64,000 nt of DNA from Streptomyces bauhiniae (GTDB lineage: Bacteria; Actinomycetota; Actinomycetes; Streptomycetales; Streptomycetaceae). Both the position numbers and the translations under genes were made by a program. Numbering within the stretch: position 1 is the stretch's first letter; each line of letters opens with the position of its first letter. The DNA is taken from assembly GCF_004784475.1 (NCBI RefSeq), contig NZ_SRRT01000010.1, forward strand, positions 116,495 to 180,494, given 5' to 3'. The notes beneath the pieces are model-generated. The model worked only from the letters and a program-made list of their open reading frames with translations. It searched no databases and had not been told where the DNA came from. Positions 1-10,879 of this stretch are shown in pieces.

Positions 1-891
1 GGCGTCCCGCTCGACCGGGTGACGTCCTTCGGCAAGTTCCTCGGCGGCTCCGCCACCAACGTCGCCGTCGCCGCCGCCCGCCTCGGACTCGGAACCGCCG
101 TCATCACCCGTACCGGTGACGATCCGTTCGGTACGTACCTCCACGAGGCGCTGCGCGGCTTCGGCGTGGACGACCGCTGGGTGACCCCGGTGCCCGGCCT
201 GCCCACCCCGGTCACCTTCTGCGAGGTCTTCCCGCCGGACGACTTCCCGCTCTACTTCTACCGGCTGCCCAAGGCGCCCGACCTGGAGATCCACCCCGGC
301 GAACTCGACCTCGACGCGATCCGCGCCGCCCGCGTCTTCTGGGTCACCGGCACCGGCCTGAGCGAGGAGCCCAGCCGTACGGCCACCCTCGGCGCCCTCG
401 CCCACCGCGCCCGGTCCGGCATCACCGTCTTCGACCTCGACTGGCGCCCGATGTTCTGGGCGGACCCCGACACCGCGCGTCCCTTCTACGCCGAGGCCCT
501 GCGGCACGCCACCGTCGCCGTCGGCAACGTGGACGAGGTGGAGATCGCCACCGGCACCCGCGATCCGCACGCCGCCGCCCGCGCGCTGCTGGCCGCGGGG
601 GTGGAACTGGCGGTGGTGAAACAGGGCCCCAAGGGCGTCCTCGCCGTCCACCGCGACGGCACAAGCGCGGAGGTGCCCCCGCTCCCGGTCACCGTCCTCA
701 ACGGCCTCGGCGCGGGCGACGCGTTCGGAGGCTCGCTGTGCCACGGCCTGCTGGAGGGCTGGGACCTGGAGACGGTCATGCGCCACGCCAACGCCGCCGG
801 CGCGATCGTCGCCTCACGACTGGAATGCTCCTCCGCGATGCCGACCTCAGACGAGGTGGCTGCGGCACTGGCGACGGGAGCGGTGCGATGA
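1..891 (+). CDS. iolC: 5-dehydro-2-deoxygluconokinase, 5' end missing
   Basis: PfkB-family sugar kinase that phosphorylates 5-dehydro-2-deoxygluconate in myo-inositol catabolism. The frame is open from base 1 and the first residues (GVPLDRVTSFGKF) already lie inside the fold, so the true start is upstream of the window. The PfkB N-terminal glycine motif GGSATNVAVAAARLG is near the left edge. The C-terminal signature NGLGAGDAFGGSL, with the catalytic Asp in GAGDAF, lies around base 700-735. The stop codon overlaps an ATG (ATGA at 888-891). IolB, IolD and MmsA downstream fix the assignment to the inositol pathway rather than to another PfkB kinase. Confidence 0.93.
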   Translation, partial: GVPLDRVTSFGKFLGGSATNVAVAAARLGLGTAVITRTGDDPFGTYLHEALRGFGVDDRWVTPVPGLPTPVTFCEVFPPDDFPLYFYRLPKAPDLEIHPGELDLDAIRAARVFWVTGTGLSEEPSRTATLGALAHRARSGITVFDLDWRPMFWADPDTARPFYAEALRHATVAVGNVDEVEIATGTRDPHAAARALLAAGVELAVVKQGPKGVLAVHRDGTSAEVPPLPVTVLNGLGAGDAFGGSLCHGLLEGWDLETVMRHANAAGAIVASRLECSSAMPTSDEVAAALATGAVR

Positions 892-1316
892 GCCCTGGCC
901 GGGCGGGGGCGGCGATCATCCTGGGGGTGCCCGGTGGGGGCGCCGCCGCCGGGGCGAGTATCGCCCCTCGTGCCCGGGCTGCTGCCGGGGCGAGGATCGC
1001 CGCTGAGGCGCGTGCTGCCACCGAGGGCTGGAGCGTGTGCGGCCCCCGTCCCGCCGAGGCCGCCGCCGGGGTGAGACCCGCCCTTCGTGCCCGGCCCGCT
1101 GTCGGGGCGAGGCTCGTCACGGGGGCCAGTGCCGTCGCCGGGGGCTGGAGCGCGTGCGGCCCACGCCCTGCCGAAGCCGCCGCCGGGAGGAGGAGCGCTC
1201 AGCGAGTCCGCCTCGCCGCCGAGGTAACGGCCGCCACTCGGGCCCGTGTCACCGCCGCCGGCCGGGGCGCATGCGGACTCTGTCCCGCCAAGCCCCCCGC
1301 CGGAGCCCCCCGATGA
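888..1316 (+). CDS. possible small repeat protein between iolC and the aldolase
   Basis: An ATG overlapping the iolC stop (ATGA) opens a 142-codon frame that runs 4 bases into the next gene. The product would be Ala/Arg/Gly-rich and low in complexity. It holds imperfect 39-residue repeats, each with a GW-S-CGPRPAEAAAG core (two good copies and one decayed copy). I recognise no domain. The ATGA coupling and the in-frame repeat length (117 bp = 39 codons) argue for a translated product. The composition, equally open in other frames, argues for non-coding repeat DNA. I rate a real protein as possible but unproven. Confidence 0.28.
   Translation: MSPGRAGAAIILGVPGGGAAAGASIAPRARAAAGARIAAEARAATEGWSVCGPRPAEAAAGVRPALRARPAVGARLVTGASAVAGGWSACGPRPAEAAAGRRSAQRVRLAAEVTAATRARVTAAGRGACGLCPAKPPAGAPR
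963..1304. repeat. imperfect 117-bp tandem repeats in the iol operon
   Basis: Two clear copies lie 117 bp apart: gccccTcgtgcccggg at 963 pairs with gcccttcgtgcccggc at 1080, and the gggctggagcg(t/c)gtgcggccc block at 1025 recurs at 1142. A third, shortened copy follows near 1251-1304. The array fills the only sizeable gap in an otherwise overlapping operon. Confidence 0.7.
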
Positions 1317-2212
1317 GCACCGCCCGCGTCGACGTCGCCGCCCTGGTCCACCTCCGTACCCGGCACCCCGAGGCCATCGCGGAGGCGGCTGCTCGGCGGG
1401 TGCGGCGGCCGTTGGTCGGGGCGCGGGAGCGGGTGCTGATCGTGGCCGCCGATCATCCGGCGCGGGGTGCGCTGGGTGCGGGTGGGCGGCCGTTTGCCAT
1501 GGCCAACCGGGCCGACCTGCTGCACCGGCTGTGCGTGGCGCTGTCCCGGCCCGGTGTGGACGGGGTGCTGGCCAGCGCCGACGTACTCGACGACCTGCTG
1601 CTGCTCGGCGCCCTGGAGGGCAAGGTCGTCCTGGGCTCCATGAACCGGGGCGGTCTCCAGGGCGCCCGCTTCGAGCTGGACGACCGCTTCACCGGACACC
1701 GCCCCGAGGACATCGCCCGCCGCCGCTTCGACGCGGGCAAGCTGCTGCTGCGCATCGACCCCACCGACCCCGGCTCGCTGACCACCCTGGAGTCCGCCGC
1801 CCGCGCCGTCGACGCCATGGCGGAACGCCGACTCCCGCTGTTCATCGAGCCGTTCCTCAGCCGACGCGGCCCGGACGGGCGGCTGCGCAACGATCTGTCG
1901 GCCGAGGCCGTCACCACCTCCCTCGCCATCGCCTCCGGACTCGGCGGCTCCTCCGCCTACACCTGGTTGAAGGTGCCCGTCACGGAGAACCCGGACGACA
2001 TGGCCGACGTCATGGCGACCACCACGCTGCCCGCCGTCCTGCTGGGCGGCGAGACCGGCGGCTCCCCGCAGGAGCAGGCCGCCGCGTACGAGAAGTGGCG
2101 CGGCGCGCTTCAACTCCCCACCGTGCGCGGCCTGGTGGTCGGCCGCACACTGCTGTACCCGGCGGACGGCGACGTGGCCGCCGCCGTGGACACCGCCGCA
2201 GGACTGCTATGA
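1313..2212 (+). CDS. Cgl0159-like (beta/alpha)8 aldolase, inositol pathway
   Basis: 299-residue protein of the Cgl0159 / DeoC-FbaB-like class I aldolase group found in actinobacterial iol clusters. The sequence shows a TIM-barrel pattern: VLIVAADHPARG near the N-terminus, KVVLGSMNRGGL, a lysine in the TWLKVPV strand that fits a Schiff-base position, and PAVLLGGETGG near the C-terminus. Its likely role, by inference, is cleavage of 5-dehydro-2-deoxygluconate 6-phosphate, the step done by IolJ elsewhere; no separate IolJ is seen here. ATG 1313 is the start because the family N-terminus begins there. The stop overlaps the iolB start. Confidence 0.75.
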   Translation: MSTARVDVAALVHLRTRHPEAIAEAAARRVRRPLVGARERVLIVAADHPARGALGAGGRPFAMANRADLLHRLCVALSRPGVDGVLASADVLDDLLLLGALEGKVVLGSMNRGGLQGARFELDDRFTGHRPEDIARRRFDAGKLLLRIDPTDPGSLTTLESAARAVDAMAERRLPLFIEPFLSRRGPDGRLRNDLSAEAVTTSLAIASGLGGSSAYTWLKVPVTENPDDMADVMATTTLPAVLLGGETGGSPQEQAAAYEKWRGALQLPTVRGLVVGRTLLYPADGDVAAAVDTAAGLL

Positions 2213-3045
2213 GGGCCCGCATGACCAGCACCCGACTCCATCTGCCGCACGGCGAGGCCGCGAACGGCCCGTACGCGCTCGACATCGGGCCAGGTCAGGA
2301 GGGTTGGGCTCAGGGTTGGGCACACACCCGCCTGCGCGTCGTGGAGCTGGAAGCGGGCGGCACCCATACCTTCGACACCGGCGCCGCCGAATGGATCGTG
2401 CTCCCTCTCCAGGGTGCATGTACCGTACAAATTGACGAGAACGAGTTTCAGATCCGAGGCCGGGAGAACGTGTTCGCGGCAGTCTCCGACTTCGCGTACG
2501 CCCCCCGCGACAGCCGGGTCCAGATCGCCTCCGGCGCGGGAGGCCGCTTCGCCCTGGCAGGAGCGAAGTGCGAGCGACGACTCCCCGCCCGCTACGGCCC
2601 CGCGCCGGAGGTCCCCGTCGAACAGCGCGGCAGCGGCACCTGCGCCCGCCAGGTGCGCAACTTCGCCGCCGCCGACACCTTCGACTGCGACCGGCTCATC
2701 GCCGTGGAGGTCATCACCCCCGGCGGCAACTGGTCGTCCTACCCGCCGCACAAGCACGACGAGCACCGGCCGGGGGAGGAGTCCGAGCTGGAGGAGATCT
2801 ACTACTTCGAGATCGAGGACGGCGGCCTCGGCTACCAGCGCGTCTTCCCCTCCCGTACCGGCGGCGCCGACCTGCTCGCCGAGGTCCGCACGGGTGACGC
2901 GGTGCTCGTCCCCGACGGCTGGCACGGCCCGTCGATCGCCCAGCCCGGCCACGCCATGTACTACCTGAACGTGATGGCCGGACCCGGCGCCGACCGGGAG
3001 TGGCGGATCAGCTTCCACCCGGATCACACAGGGGGTTACCGGTGA
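2209..3045 (+). CDS. iolB: 5-deoxy-glucuronate isomerase
   Basis: KduI/IolB-family cupin isomerase that converts 5-deoxy-glucuronate to 5-dehydro-2-deoxygluconate. The second half holds metal-site features of the family: PPHKHDEH, ELEEIYYFEI with its Glu ligand, and PDGWHGPSIAQPGHAMYYLNVMAG. The ATG at 2209 overlaps the aldolase stop (ATGA). A second in-frame ATG at 2221 would remove only MRAR, so the exact start is open. The length (278 residues) fits the family. The stop overlaps the GTG start of iolD, pointing to translational coupling. Confidence 0.93.
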   Translation: MRARMTSTRLHLPHGEAANGPYALDIGPGQEGWAQGWAHTRLRVVELEAGGTHTFDTGAAEWIVLPLQGACTVQIDENEFQIRGRENVFAAVSDFAYAPRDSRVQIASGAGGRFALAGAKCERRLPARYGPAPEVPVEQRGSGTCARQVRNFAAADTFDCDRLIAVEVITPGGNWSSYPPHKHDEHRPGEESELEEIYYFEIEDGGLGYQRVFPSRTGGADLLAEVRTGDAVLVPDGWHGPSIAQPGHAMYYLNVMAGPGADREWRISFHPDHTGGYR

Positions 3046-4919
3046 CCACCAGGCTCACGGTCGCGCAGGCGCTCGTCCGCTTCCTCGCCGCCCAGTACAC
3101 CGAACGCGACGGCGTACGGCAGCGGCTCATCGGCGCCACCTGGGGCATCTTCGGCCACGGCAACGTCGCCGGCATCGGCCAAGCCCTGCTGGAACACCGG
3201 GAGTTGATGCCGTATCACCAGGGTCGCAACGAGCAGGCGATGGTGCACGCGGCCGTCGGGTATGCCCGCCAGTCGAACCGGCTCTCCACCCACGCGGTGA
3301 CCACCTCCATCGGCCCCGGCGCCACCAACCTCGTCACCGGCGCCGCCCTCGCCACGATCAACCACCTGCCCGTCCTCCTGCTCCCCGGCGACGTCTTCGC
3401 CACGCGCCCCGCCGACCCCGTCCTCCAGCAGCTCGAACTCCCTTACGCGGGCGATGTGTCGGTGAACGACACCCTGCGCCCGGTGTCCCGGTACTTCGAC
3501 CGGATCACCCGCCCCGAGGCCCTGATCCCGAGCGCGCTCGCGGCCATGCGGGTGCTCACCGACCCGGCCGACACCGGCGCCGTCACCCTCGCCCTCCCGC
3601 AGGACGTGCAGGCGGAGGCGTACGACTGGCCCGAGGAGTTCTTCGCCGACCGGGTCTGGACCGTACGCAGGCCAGGCGCCGACCCGGCCGAACTCGCCGA
3701 AGCGGTACGGGAGATCAGGCAGGCCCGGCGTCCCCTCGTCGTCGCGGGCGGCGGGGTCCACCACAGCCGCGCCGAGGACGCCCTCGCGGAGTTCGCCGCC
3801 GCCACCGGCATCCCGGTCGCCGCCACCCAGGCTGGCAAGGGTTCCCTGCCGTACGACCATCCCCAGGACGTGGGCGGCATCGGCCACACCGGCACCGACA
3901 CCGCCGCTGAACTCGCCCGCGCGGCCGACCTGGTGATCGGCGTCGGCACCCGGTACACCGACTTCACCACCGCCTCCGGCACCCTCTTCCAGGACCCCGG
4001 CGTGCGCTTCCTCAACCTCAACATCGCGCCCTTCGACGGCCACAAGCTGGCCGGGCTGCCACTGGTCGCCGACGCCCGCAGCGGACTGGGCGAGCTGACC
4101 GAGGCGCTGGGGATGCACGGGCACCGGGTGCCGGAGGCGTATCGCGCGGGCTATTCGGCGGCCAAGGCGGACTGGGAGCGCCGGGTCCACGCCTGCTTCG
4201 CCGCCGAGGACCCGGACGCGGTGCCGACCCAGGCCCAGGTGATCGGCGCGCTGGACGCCCTGGTGGACGCGAGCGACATCATCGTCAACGCGGCCGGCTC
4301 CCTCCCCGGCGACCTGCACAAACTCTGGCGGACCCGCGCCCGCGACCAGTACCACCTGGAGTACGGCTACTCCTGCATGGGCTACGAGATCCCGGCCGCC
4401 CTCGGCGTGAAGCTCGCCGCTCCCGAGCGGAACGTCTGGGCGCTGGTCGGCGACGGGACATATCTGATGATGCCGACCGAGATCGTCACCGCCGTGCAGG
4501 AGGGCGTGGCGATCAAGATGGTGCTGATCCAGAACCACGGGTACGCGTCCATCGGCGGCCTGTCCGAGTCGGTCGGCGCCGAGCGGTTCGGCACCGCGTA
4601 CCGGTATCCCGCCGTGGACGGCACCCTCACCGGCCCGCCGCTCCCCGTCGACCTCGCCGCCAACGCGGCCAGCCTCGGCATGCGGGTGCTGCGCGCCCGT
4701 ACGGTCGCCGAGCTGCGGGAGGCCCTCGCCGAGGCGCGCGCCGCCGACACTCCCACTTGTGTCTACGTGGAGACCGAAACGTCCGACAGTGTGTCGGGCG
4801 CGCCCCCGGCCGCGGCCTGGTGGGATGTTCCTGTGGCCGAGACCGCGACCAGGCCGTCCGCGGTCGAGGCACGCGATCTGTACGAACGGCATCTGCCGGC
4901 CCGCCGCCGCCATCTGTGA
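3042..4919 (+). CDS. iolD: 3D-(3,5/4)-trihydroxycyclohexane-1,2-dione hydrolase
   Basis: Thiamine-diphosphate enzyme of the acetolactate-synthase fold that opens the cyclohexane-dione ring in myo-inositol catabolism. All three ThDP domains are present in 625 residues. The N-terminal Pyr domain has the activating Glu in GRNEQAMVHAAVGYAR. A central Rossmann-like domain follows. The PP domain carries the GDG...N cofactor motif (GDGTYLMMPTEI to LIQNHGYAS). GTG 3042 was chosen because it overlaps the iolB stop (GTGA). An upstream ATG in the same frame at 3000 would sit inside iolB. The stop is followed by aaggag, the ribosome site of mmsA. Confidence 0.94.
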   Translation: MTTRLTVAQALVRFLAAQYTERDGVRQRLIGATWGIFGHGNVAGIGQALLEHRELMPYHQGRNEQAMVHAAVGYARQSNRLSTHAVTTSIGPGATNLVTGAALATINHLPVLLLPGDVFATRPADPVLQQLELPYAGDVSVNDTLRPVSRYFDRITRPEALIPSALAAMRVLTDPADTGAVTLALPQDVQAEAYDWPEEFFADRVWTVRRPGADPAELAEAVREIRQARRPLVVAGGGVHHSRAEDALAEFAAATGIPVAATQAGKGSLPYDHPQDVGGIGHTGTDTAAELARAADLVIGVGTRYTDFTTASGTLFQDPGVRFLNLNIAPFDGHKLAGLPLVADARSGLGELTEALGMHGHRVPEAYRAGYSAAKADWERRVHACFAAEDPDAVPTQAQVIGALDALVDASDIIVNAAGSLPGDLHKLWRTRARDQYHLEYGYSCMGYEIPAALGVKLAAPERNVWALVGDGTYLMMPTEIVTAVQEGVAIKMVLIQNHGYASIGGLSESVGAERFGTAYRYPAVDGTLTGPPLPVDLAANAASLGMRVLRARTVAELREALAEARAADTPTCVYVETETSDSVSGAPPAAAWWDVPVAETATRPSAVEARDLYERHLPARRRHL

Positions 4920-4935
4920 CAAGGAGCCCGAGGAC

Positions 4936-6438
<1,503 letters not shown>

Positions 6439-6453
6439 GCCGCGCGGACATCC

Positions 6454-6497
6454 GGGCCCGGAGGCAGCTTTCGCTGGCTTCGGGCCCGTCTTTTTTC
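6454..6497 (+). terminator. intrinsic terminator of the iol operon
   Basis: The arms GGGCCCGGAGGCAGC and GCTGGCTTCGGGCCC pair with one mismatch and one wobble around a short loop. The hairpin is followed directly by GTCTTTTTT. It lies 16 bases after the mmsA stop. Confidence 0.88.
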
Positions 6498-6736
6498 GGC
6501 CAGGGCCTGCGGTTCCCGTACGGCCGACAAGGGCGCGGGCGCCTGCGAGATGGTGCTGTTTCGGTCGTCAAAGGCGCGTCAAGGCTGCGGATTCCGTAGG
6601 TCGACACCCATTGACGTGATGGTTTTCGTCGGTGTTCCATGCAGCGCCGGGAGCGAGACGTACGACACACCGCGAGCCGCCGGAGGCGATACCGCTCCCG
6701 CCCGAGTCCTCACCGCACGAGTCGATCGGACGCCGC

Positions 6737-8137
6737 ATGACCGACACGCTCCGCCCCGCCGAGCCAGCCAGCGCCGCAGAGACCGGTGACGGCCGGCGGA
6801 AACTCAAGCGCTCCATCGGCGTCGTCGGCGGCACCCTGCTGACCCTCTCCTGCGTGACGCCCGCCTCCACCCTCTTCGTGGTCGTCCCCGACCTCTTCGG
6901 CACCCTCGGCACCGCGACCGCGCTCACCATCGCCATCGGCTCGGTGCTCTGTATCGCCGTGGCGTTCTGCTACGCCGAGCTGGGCACCCTCATCCCCAGC
7001 GCGGGCGGCGAGTACGCCATGGTCTCCACCCTCGCCGGGCGCCTCGCGGGCTGGCTGGTGTTCGTGCTGTCGCTGCTGGTCGTGGTGATCGTGCCGCCCG
7101 TCATCGCGATGGGCACCGCCGACTACATCGCCCCCCTCGTCCATGTGGACCCCGCCCTCACCGGCGCCGGGGTCATGCTGCTCGCCACCCTCGCCGGGCT
7201 GCTCGACCTGCGCGCCAACGCCTGGATCACCGGCGTCTTCCTGGTCCTGGAGGTCATCGCGGCGGCCGTCGTCGCGGTGCTCGGCTTCTCCCACGCCCAC
7301 CGGGGCGCCGGGAGCCTGGTCTCCATGGAGGTGGCCGGAGCCCACGGGAGCGTCGACCCCGTTACCGCCGGCTTGGTCGTCTCCGGCCTCGCCATCGCCC
7401 TCTTCGTCACCCAGGGTTTCTCGACCGCCGTCTACCTCTCCGAGGAACTGGAGCACCCGCGCCGGGACGTGGCCCGTACTGTGCTCGCCACCCTCGCCAT
7501 CTCCACCGTGATCATCCTGGTGCCGGTCGCCGCCATCACCATGGGCGCCACCGACCTGAGGGAACTGACCGGCGGCGACCTCAGCGCCATGGTGACCGCC
7601 TGGTCCAACACGGCCGTCGGTACGTTCGTCAGCCTCTGCGTCGCCCTCGCCATCGTCAACGCGGGCATCGTGATGGTCATCCAGAACTCCCGCGTCCTGT
7701 TCGCCTCCGCCCGCGACAAGGCGTGGCCCACCCCGGTCAACGACCTCCTCTCCCGGCTCGGCCGGTTCGGCTCGCCCTGGGTCGCCACCCTCACCGTCGG
7801 CGTCCCCGGCGCGCTGCTCTGCTTCGTCGACCTGGACACCCTGTACGGCGTCACCGGGGTCTCCGTCACCGCCATGTACCTGCTCGTCGCCGTCGCCGCC
7901 CTGCTCGGCCGCCGCGACAGCCACCGGCACACCCCGGCCTGGCGGATGCCGCTGTGGCCGGCCGTACCCGTCCTGCTCATCGCCGTCCTCGGCTACGTCC
8001 TCGTCCAGCAGGACCCCGCCTACCTGCTGTGGACCGGCGGCATCACCGCCGTCGCCACCCTGTACTGGGCGCTGTACCTGCGGCCCCGCCGCGACACCCA
8101 CTGGCTGGTCTCGCTCCCCGAGGACACCCGGAGCTGA
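6737..8137 (+). CDS. APC-family amino acid permease
   Basis: 466-residue integral membrane transporter of the amino acid-polyamine-organocation superfamily. After a polar N-terminus of about 30 residues, TM1 begins with the family-like segment GVVGGTLLTLSCVTPASTLFVVVP. About twelve hydrophobic segments follow, among them YAELGTLIPSAGGEYAMVSTL, the signature stretch after TM2, and QGFSTAVYLSEELEHPRR in mid-protein. Substrate cannot be read from the sequence. The ATG at 6737 is favoured over an upstream in-frame start at 6632 because the extra 35 residues look non-coding. It stands alone after the iol terminator, so a role in inositol use is not implied. Confidence 0.85.
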   Translation: MTDTLRPAEPASAAETGDGRRKLKRSIGVVGGTLLTLSCVTPASTLFVVVPDLFGTLGTATALTIAIGSVLCIAVAFCYAELGTLIPSAGGEYAMVSTLAGRLAGWLVFVLSLLVVVIVPPVIAMGTADYIAPLVHVDPALTGAGVMLLATLAGLLDLRANAWITGVFLVLEVIAAAVVAVLGFSHAHRGAGSLVSMEVAGAHGSVDPVTAGLVVSGLAIALFVTQGFSTAVYLSEELEHPRRDVARTVLATLAISTVIILVPVAAITMGATDLRELTGGDLSAMVTAWSNTAVGTFVSLCVALAIVNAGIVMVIQNSRVLFASARDKAWPTPVNDLLSRLGRFGSPWVATLTVGVPGALLCFVDLDTLYGVTGVSVTAMYLLVAVAALLGRRDSHRHTPAWRMPLWPAVPVLLIAVLGYVLVQQDPAYLLWTGGITAVATLYWALYLRPRRDTHWLVSLPEDTRS

Positions 8138-8248
8138 CCCCCTACCGCGCCCGCAGTACACCCGGCCGCACCCGTACTCCCGAAGGAGGGGCGGGGGTTC
8201 AGCCCGGCGGGGCCGTCCGGCGGGGAGGGCGGCCCGTACCGTTGGGTC

Positions 8249-10879
8249 ATGGATCTTCGAGTGCCCCGGCTGCCGAAGCGGCCCCGGCGGGCCGCCGCCG
8301 CGCTGGGGGCCGCCGTACTGCTGGCCGCCACCGGTACGTGGACGGCGACCGCGTCCGACACGCCCCGCCCGCACCGCACCGACCGGGTCCTGGCCATGGC
8401 GGACGGCAGCCGGGTGGACACCTCGTACTTCACCTCCGGAGGCGGCGGCCGGCGCCCCGCCGTCCTGCTCGCCCACGGCTTCGGCGGCAGCAAGGACGAC
8501 CTGCGCGCCCAGGCCGAGGACCTCGCCGGGCACGGGTACGCCGTACTCACCTGGTCCGCACGGGGGTTCGGCCACTCCACGGGCAGGATCGGGCTCAACG
8601 ACCCGGCGCACGAGGTCACCGACGTCTCCCGCCTCATCGACTGGCTCGCCAAGAGGCCCGAGGTCCGCCTCGACAAGCCCGGCGACCCGCGCGTGGGCAT
8701 CGCGGGCGGCTCGTACGGCGGGGCGATCTCCCTCCTGGCGGCCGGACATGATCCGCGCGTCGACGCCATCGCGCCCGCCGTCACCTACTGGGACCTCGCC
8801 GACGCCCTGTTCCCGAACGGCGTGTTCAAGAAGCTGTGGACCGGCGTCTTCTTCAACTCCGGCGGCGGCTGCGGGAAGTTCGAGCCCGCGCTGTGCGCGA
8901 TGTACCAGCGCGTCGCCCAGTCCGGCGTCCCCGACGCCGACGCCCGCGCCCTGCTCCAGCGCCGCTCGCCCTCGGCCGTCGCCGACCGCATCAAGGTCCC
9001 GACCCTGCTCTTCCAGGGCCAGACCGACTCCCTGTTCACCCTCGCCCAGTCCGACGCCGCCGAGCGCGCGATCCGGGCCAACGGCGCCCCCGTCGAGGTC
9101 GACTGGATCGCGGGCGGCCACGACGGGGGAGACCTGGAGACCGGCCGGGTCCAGGGACGGGTACGGGACTGGTTCGACCACTACCTCAAGGGCGAGTCCG
9201 TCGGCACCGGTCCCGCCTTCCGGATCACCCGCACCGGAGGCGTCGACTCCACCGACGGCAGCACCCGCAGCCGGGGCGCCACCGCCGACGCCTACCCCGG
9301 CCTGCGCGGCGACCCCCGCACGATCCCCCTCACCGGCCGCGAGCAGCGCGTAGCCAACCCGGCCGGCGCCAGCCCGCCCGCCGTCTCCGCCCTGCCCGGC
9401 CTCGGCGGCGGCGGCCTCGCCCAGCTCTCCGCCCTCGGCACCGGCGTCTCCCTCGACTTCCCCGGCCAGTACGCCAAGTTCGACGCAGCCCCCCAGCGCA
9501 CCGCCCTCCGTATCACCGGCAGCCCCACCGCCCGCGTCCATGTGCAGTCCACCAGCGCCGACGCGGTCCTCTTCGCCAAGCTCTACGACGTCGGCCCCGG
9601 CGGCAGCCAGGTGCTCCCCGGCCAGCTCGTCACCCCGCTCAGGGTCACCGGCGCCAAGGCGGGCAAGGACATCACCGTCACCCTCCCGCCCGTCGACCAC
9701 GAGGTGCAGCAGGGCCACCACCTCCGCCTGGTCCTCGCCACCACCGACCTCGCCTACGCCTCACCCACCGCCCCGGCGACCTACACGGTTTCCCTCAAGG
9801 GCCCGTTGAGCGTGCCCACGGCCCCCGCCGTCACCACCGCGCCCACCCCGCTCCCCTCCTGGATCTGGTGGCTCCCTCTCGCGGGCGTCGCAGCGGCCCT
9901 CGCCCTCCTCCTCACCGCCCGCCGCCGCACCACGGCCCCCGCCCCCGACCCGGAACTGACCGAAGTCCCGCTGCTCATCACCGACTTGAGCAAGCGCTAC
10001 GCCAAGTCCGCCGACCGGTACGCCGTACGCGACCTCTCCTTCCGTGTCGAGAAGGGCCAGGTGCTCGGCCTGCTCGGGCCCAACGGCGCGGGCAAGACCA
10101 CCACCCTGCGTATGCTGATGGGCCTGATCCGGCCCGACGGCGGCGAGATCCGCGTCTTCGGCCACGCCATCCGCCCCGGCGCCCCGGTCCTTTCCCGTGT
10201 CGGCGCCTTCGTGGAGGGCGCCGGCTTCCTGCCCCACCTCACCGGCCGGGAGAACCTGGAGCTGTACTGGCGCGCCACCGGCCGCCCGCCCGAGGACGCC
10301 CACCTCGCCGAGGCCCTGGAGATCGCGGGCCTCGGCGACGCCCTGGCCCGCGCGGTCCGCACCTACTCCCAGGGCATGCGCCAGCGCCTGGCCATCGCCC
10401 AGGCCATGCTCGGCCTGCCCGACCTGCTCATCCTGGACGAGCCCACCAACGGCCTGGACCCGCCGCAGATCCGCGAGATGCGCGAGGTGATGATCCGGTA
10501 CGCGGCCGCCGGGCGCACCGTCATCGTCTCCAGCCACCTGCTGGCCGAGGTCGAGCAGTCCTGCACCCACCTGGTGGTCATGGACCGGGGCCGGCTGGTC
10601 CAGGCGGGCCCGGTCGGTGAGATCGTCGGCTCCGGCGACACCCTGCTCGTCGGCACCGGCACCCCCCTCGCCGACCCGGTCGTGGAGAAGGTGGCCGCGC
10701 TGGACGGCGTCGCCTCCGCCGTACCGGCCGAGGACGGGCTGCTGATCCGCCTCGAACCCGGCAACACCGCGGGCGCACTCGTCGTGGACCTGGTCCGCCT
10801 CGAGGTGCCCGTGCTCTCCGTCGGCCCGCACCGGCGTCTGGAGGACGCCTTCCTCACCCTGATCGGAGGCTCCGCGTGA
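8249..10879 (+). CDS. alpha/beta hydrolase (X-Pro peptidase-like) fused to ABC transporter ATPase
   Basis: 876-residue two-function protein. Residues about 1-35 form a positively charged signal/anchor. Residues about 45-320 are an S15/CocE-like alpha/beta hydrolase with the oxyanion segment LLAHGFGGSKDD, the nucleophile elbow GIAGGSYGGAISLL and a late His in AGGHDGGDLE. Residues about 345-520 form the jelly-roll domain typical of X-Pro dipeptidyl-peptidases. One transmembrane segment (SWIWWLPLAGVAAALALLLTA) precedes a complete ABC ATPase: Walker A GPNGAGKTT, signature YSQGMRQR, Walker B LLILDEPTNGLDP and switch His in VSSHLLAEVE. The implied topology puts the hydrolase outside and the ATPase inside. 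The stop overlaps the start of its permease. Confidence 0.88.
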   Translation: MDLRVPRLPKRPRRAAAALGAAVLLAATGTWTATASDTPRPHRTDRVLAMADGSRVDTSYFTSGGGGRRPAVLLAHGFGGSKDDLRAQAEDLAGHGYAVLTWSARGFGHSTGRIGLNDPAHEVTDVSRLIDWLAKRPEVRLDKPGDPRVGIAGGSYGGAISLLAAGHDPRVDAIAPAVTYWDLADALFPNGVFKKLWTGVFFNSGGGCGKFEPALCAMYQRVAQSGVPDADARALLQRRSPSAVADRIKVPTLLFQGQTDSLFTLAQSDAAERAIRANGAPVEVDWIAGGHDGGDLETGRVQGRVRDWFDHYLKGESVGTGPAFRITRTGGVDSTDGSTRSRGATADAYPGLRGDPRTIPLTGREQRVANPAGASPPAVSALPGLGGGGLAQLSALGTGVSLDFPGQYAKFDAAPQRTALRITGSPTARVHVQSTSADAVLFAKLYDVGPGGSQVLPGQLVTPLRVTGAKAGKDITVTLPPVDHEVQQGHHLRLVLATTDLAYASPTAPATYTVSLKGPLSVPTAPAVTTAPTPLPSWIWWLPLAGVAAALALLLTARRRTTAPAPDPELTEVPLLITDLSKRYAKSADRYAVRDLSFRVEKGQVLGLLGPNGAGKTTTLRMLMGLIRPDGGEIRVFGHAIRPGAPVLSRVGAFVEGAGFLPHLTGRENLELYWRATGRPPEDAHLAEALEIAGLGDALARAVRTYSQGMRQRLAIAQAMLGLPDLLILDEPTNGLDPPQIREMREVMIRYAAAGRTVIVSSHLLAEVEQSCTHLVVMDRGRLVQAGPVGEIVGSGDTLLVGTGTPLADPVVEKVAALDGVASAVPAEDGLLIRLEPGNTAGALVVDLVRLEVPVLSVGPHRRLEDAFLTLIGGSA

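Noticed and set aside
6710..9721. Very long reverse-strand open frame (about 1000 codons) opposite the permease and hydrolase genes
   Set aside because: It is antisense to two well-supported genes. Its product is a Gly/Asp/Val/Glu-rich string without motifs, as expected from GC-rich third positions read backwards.
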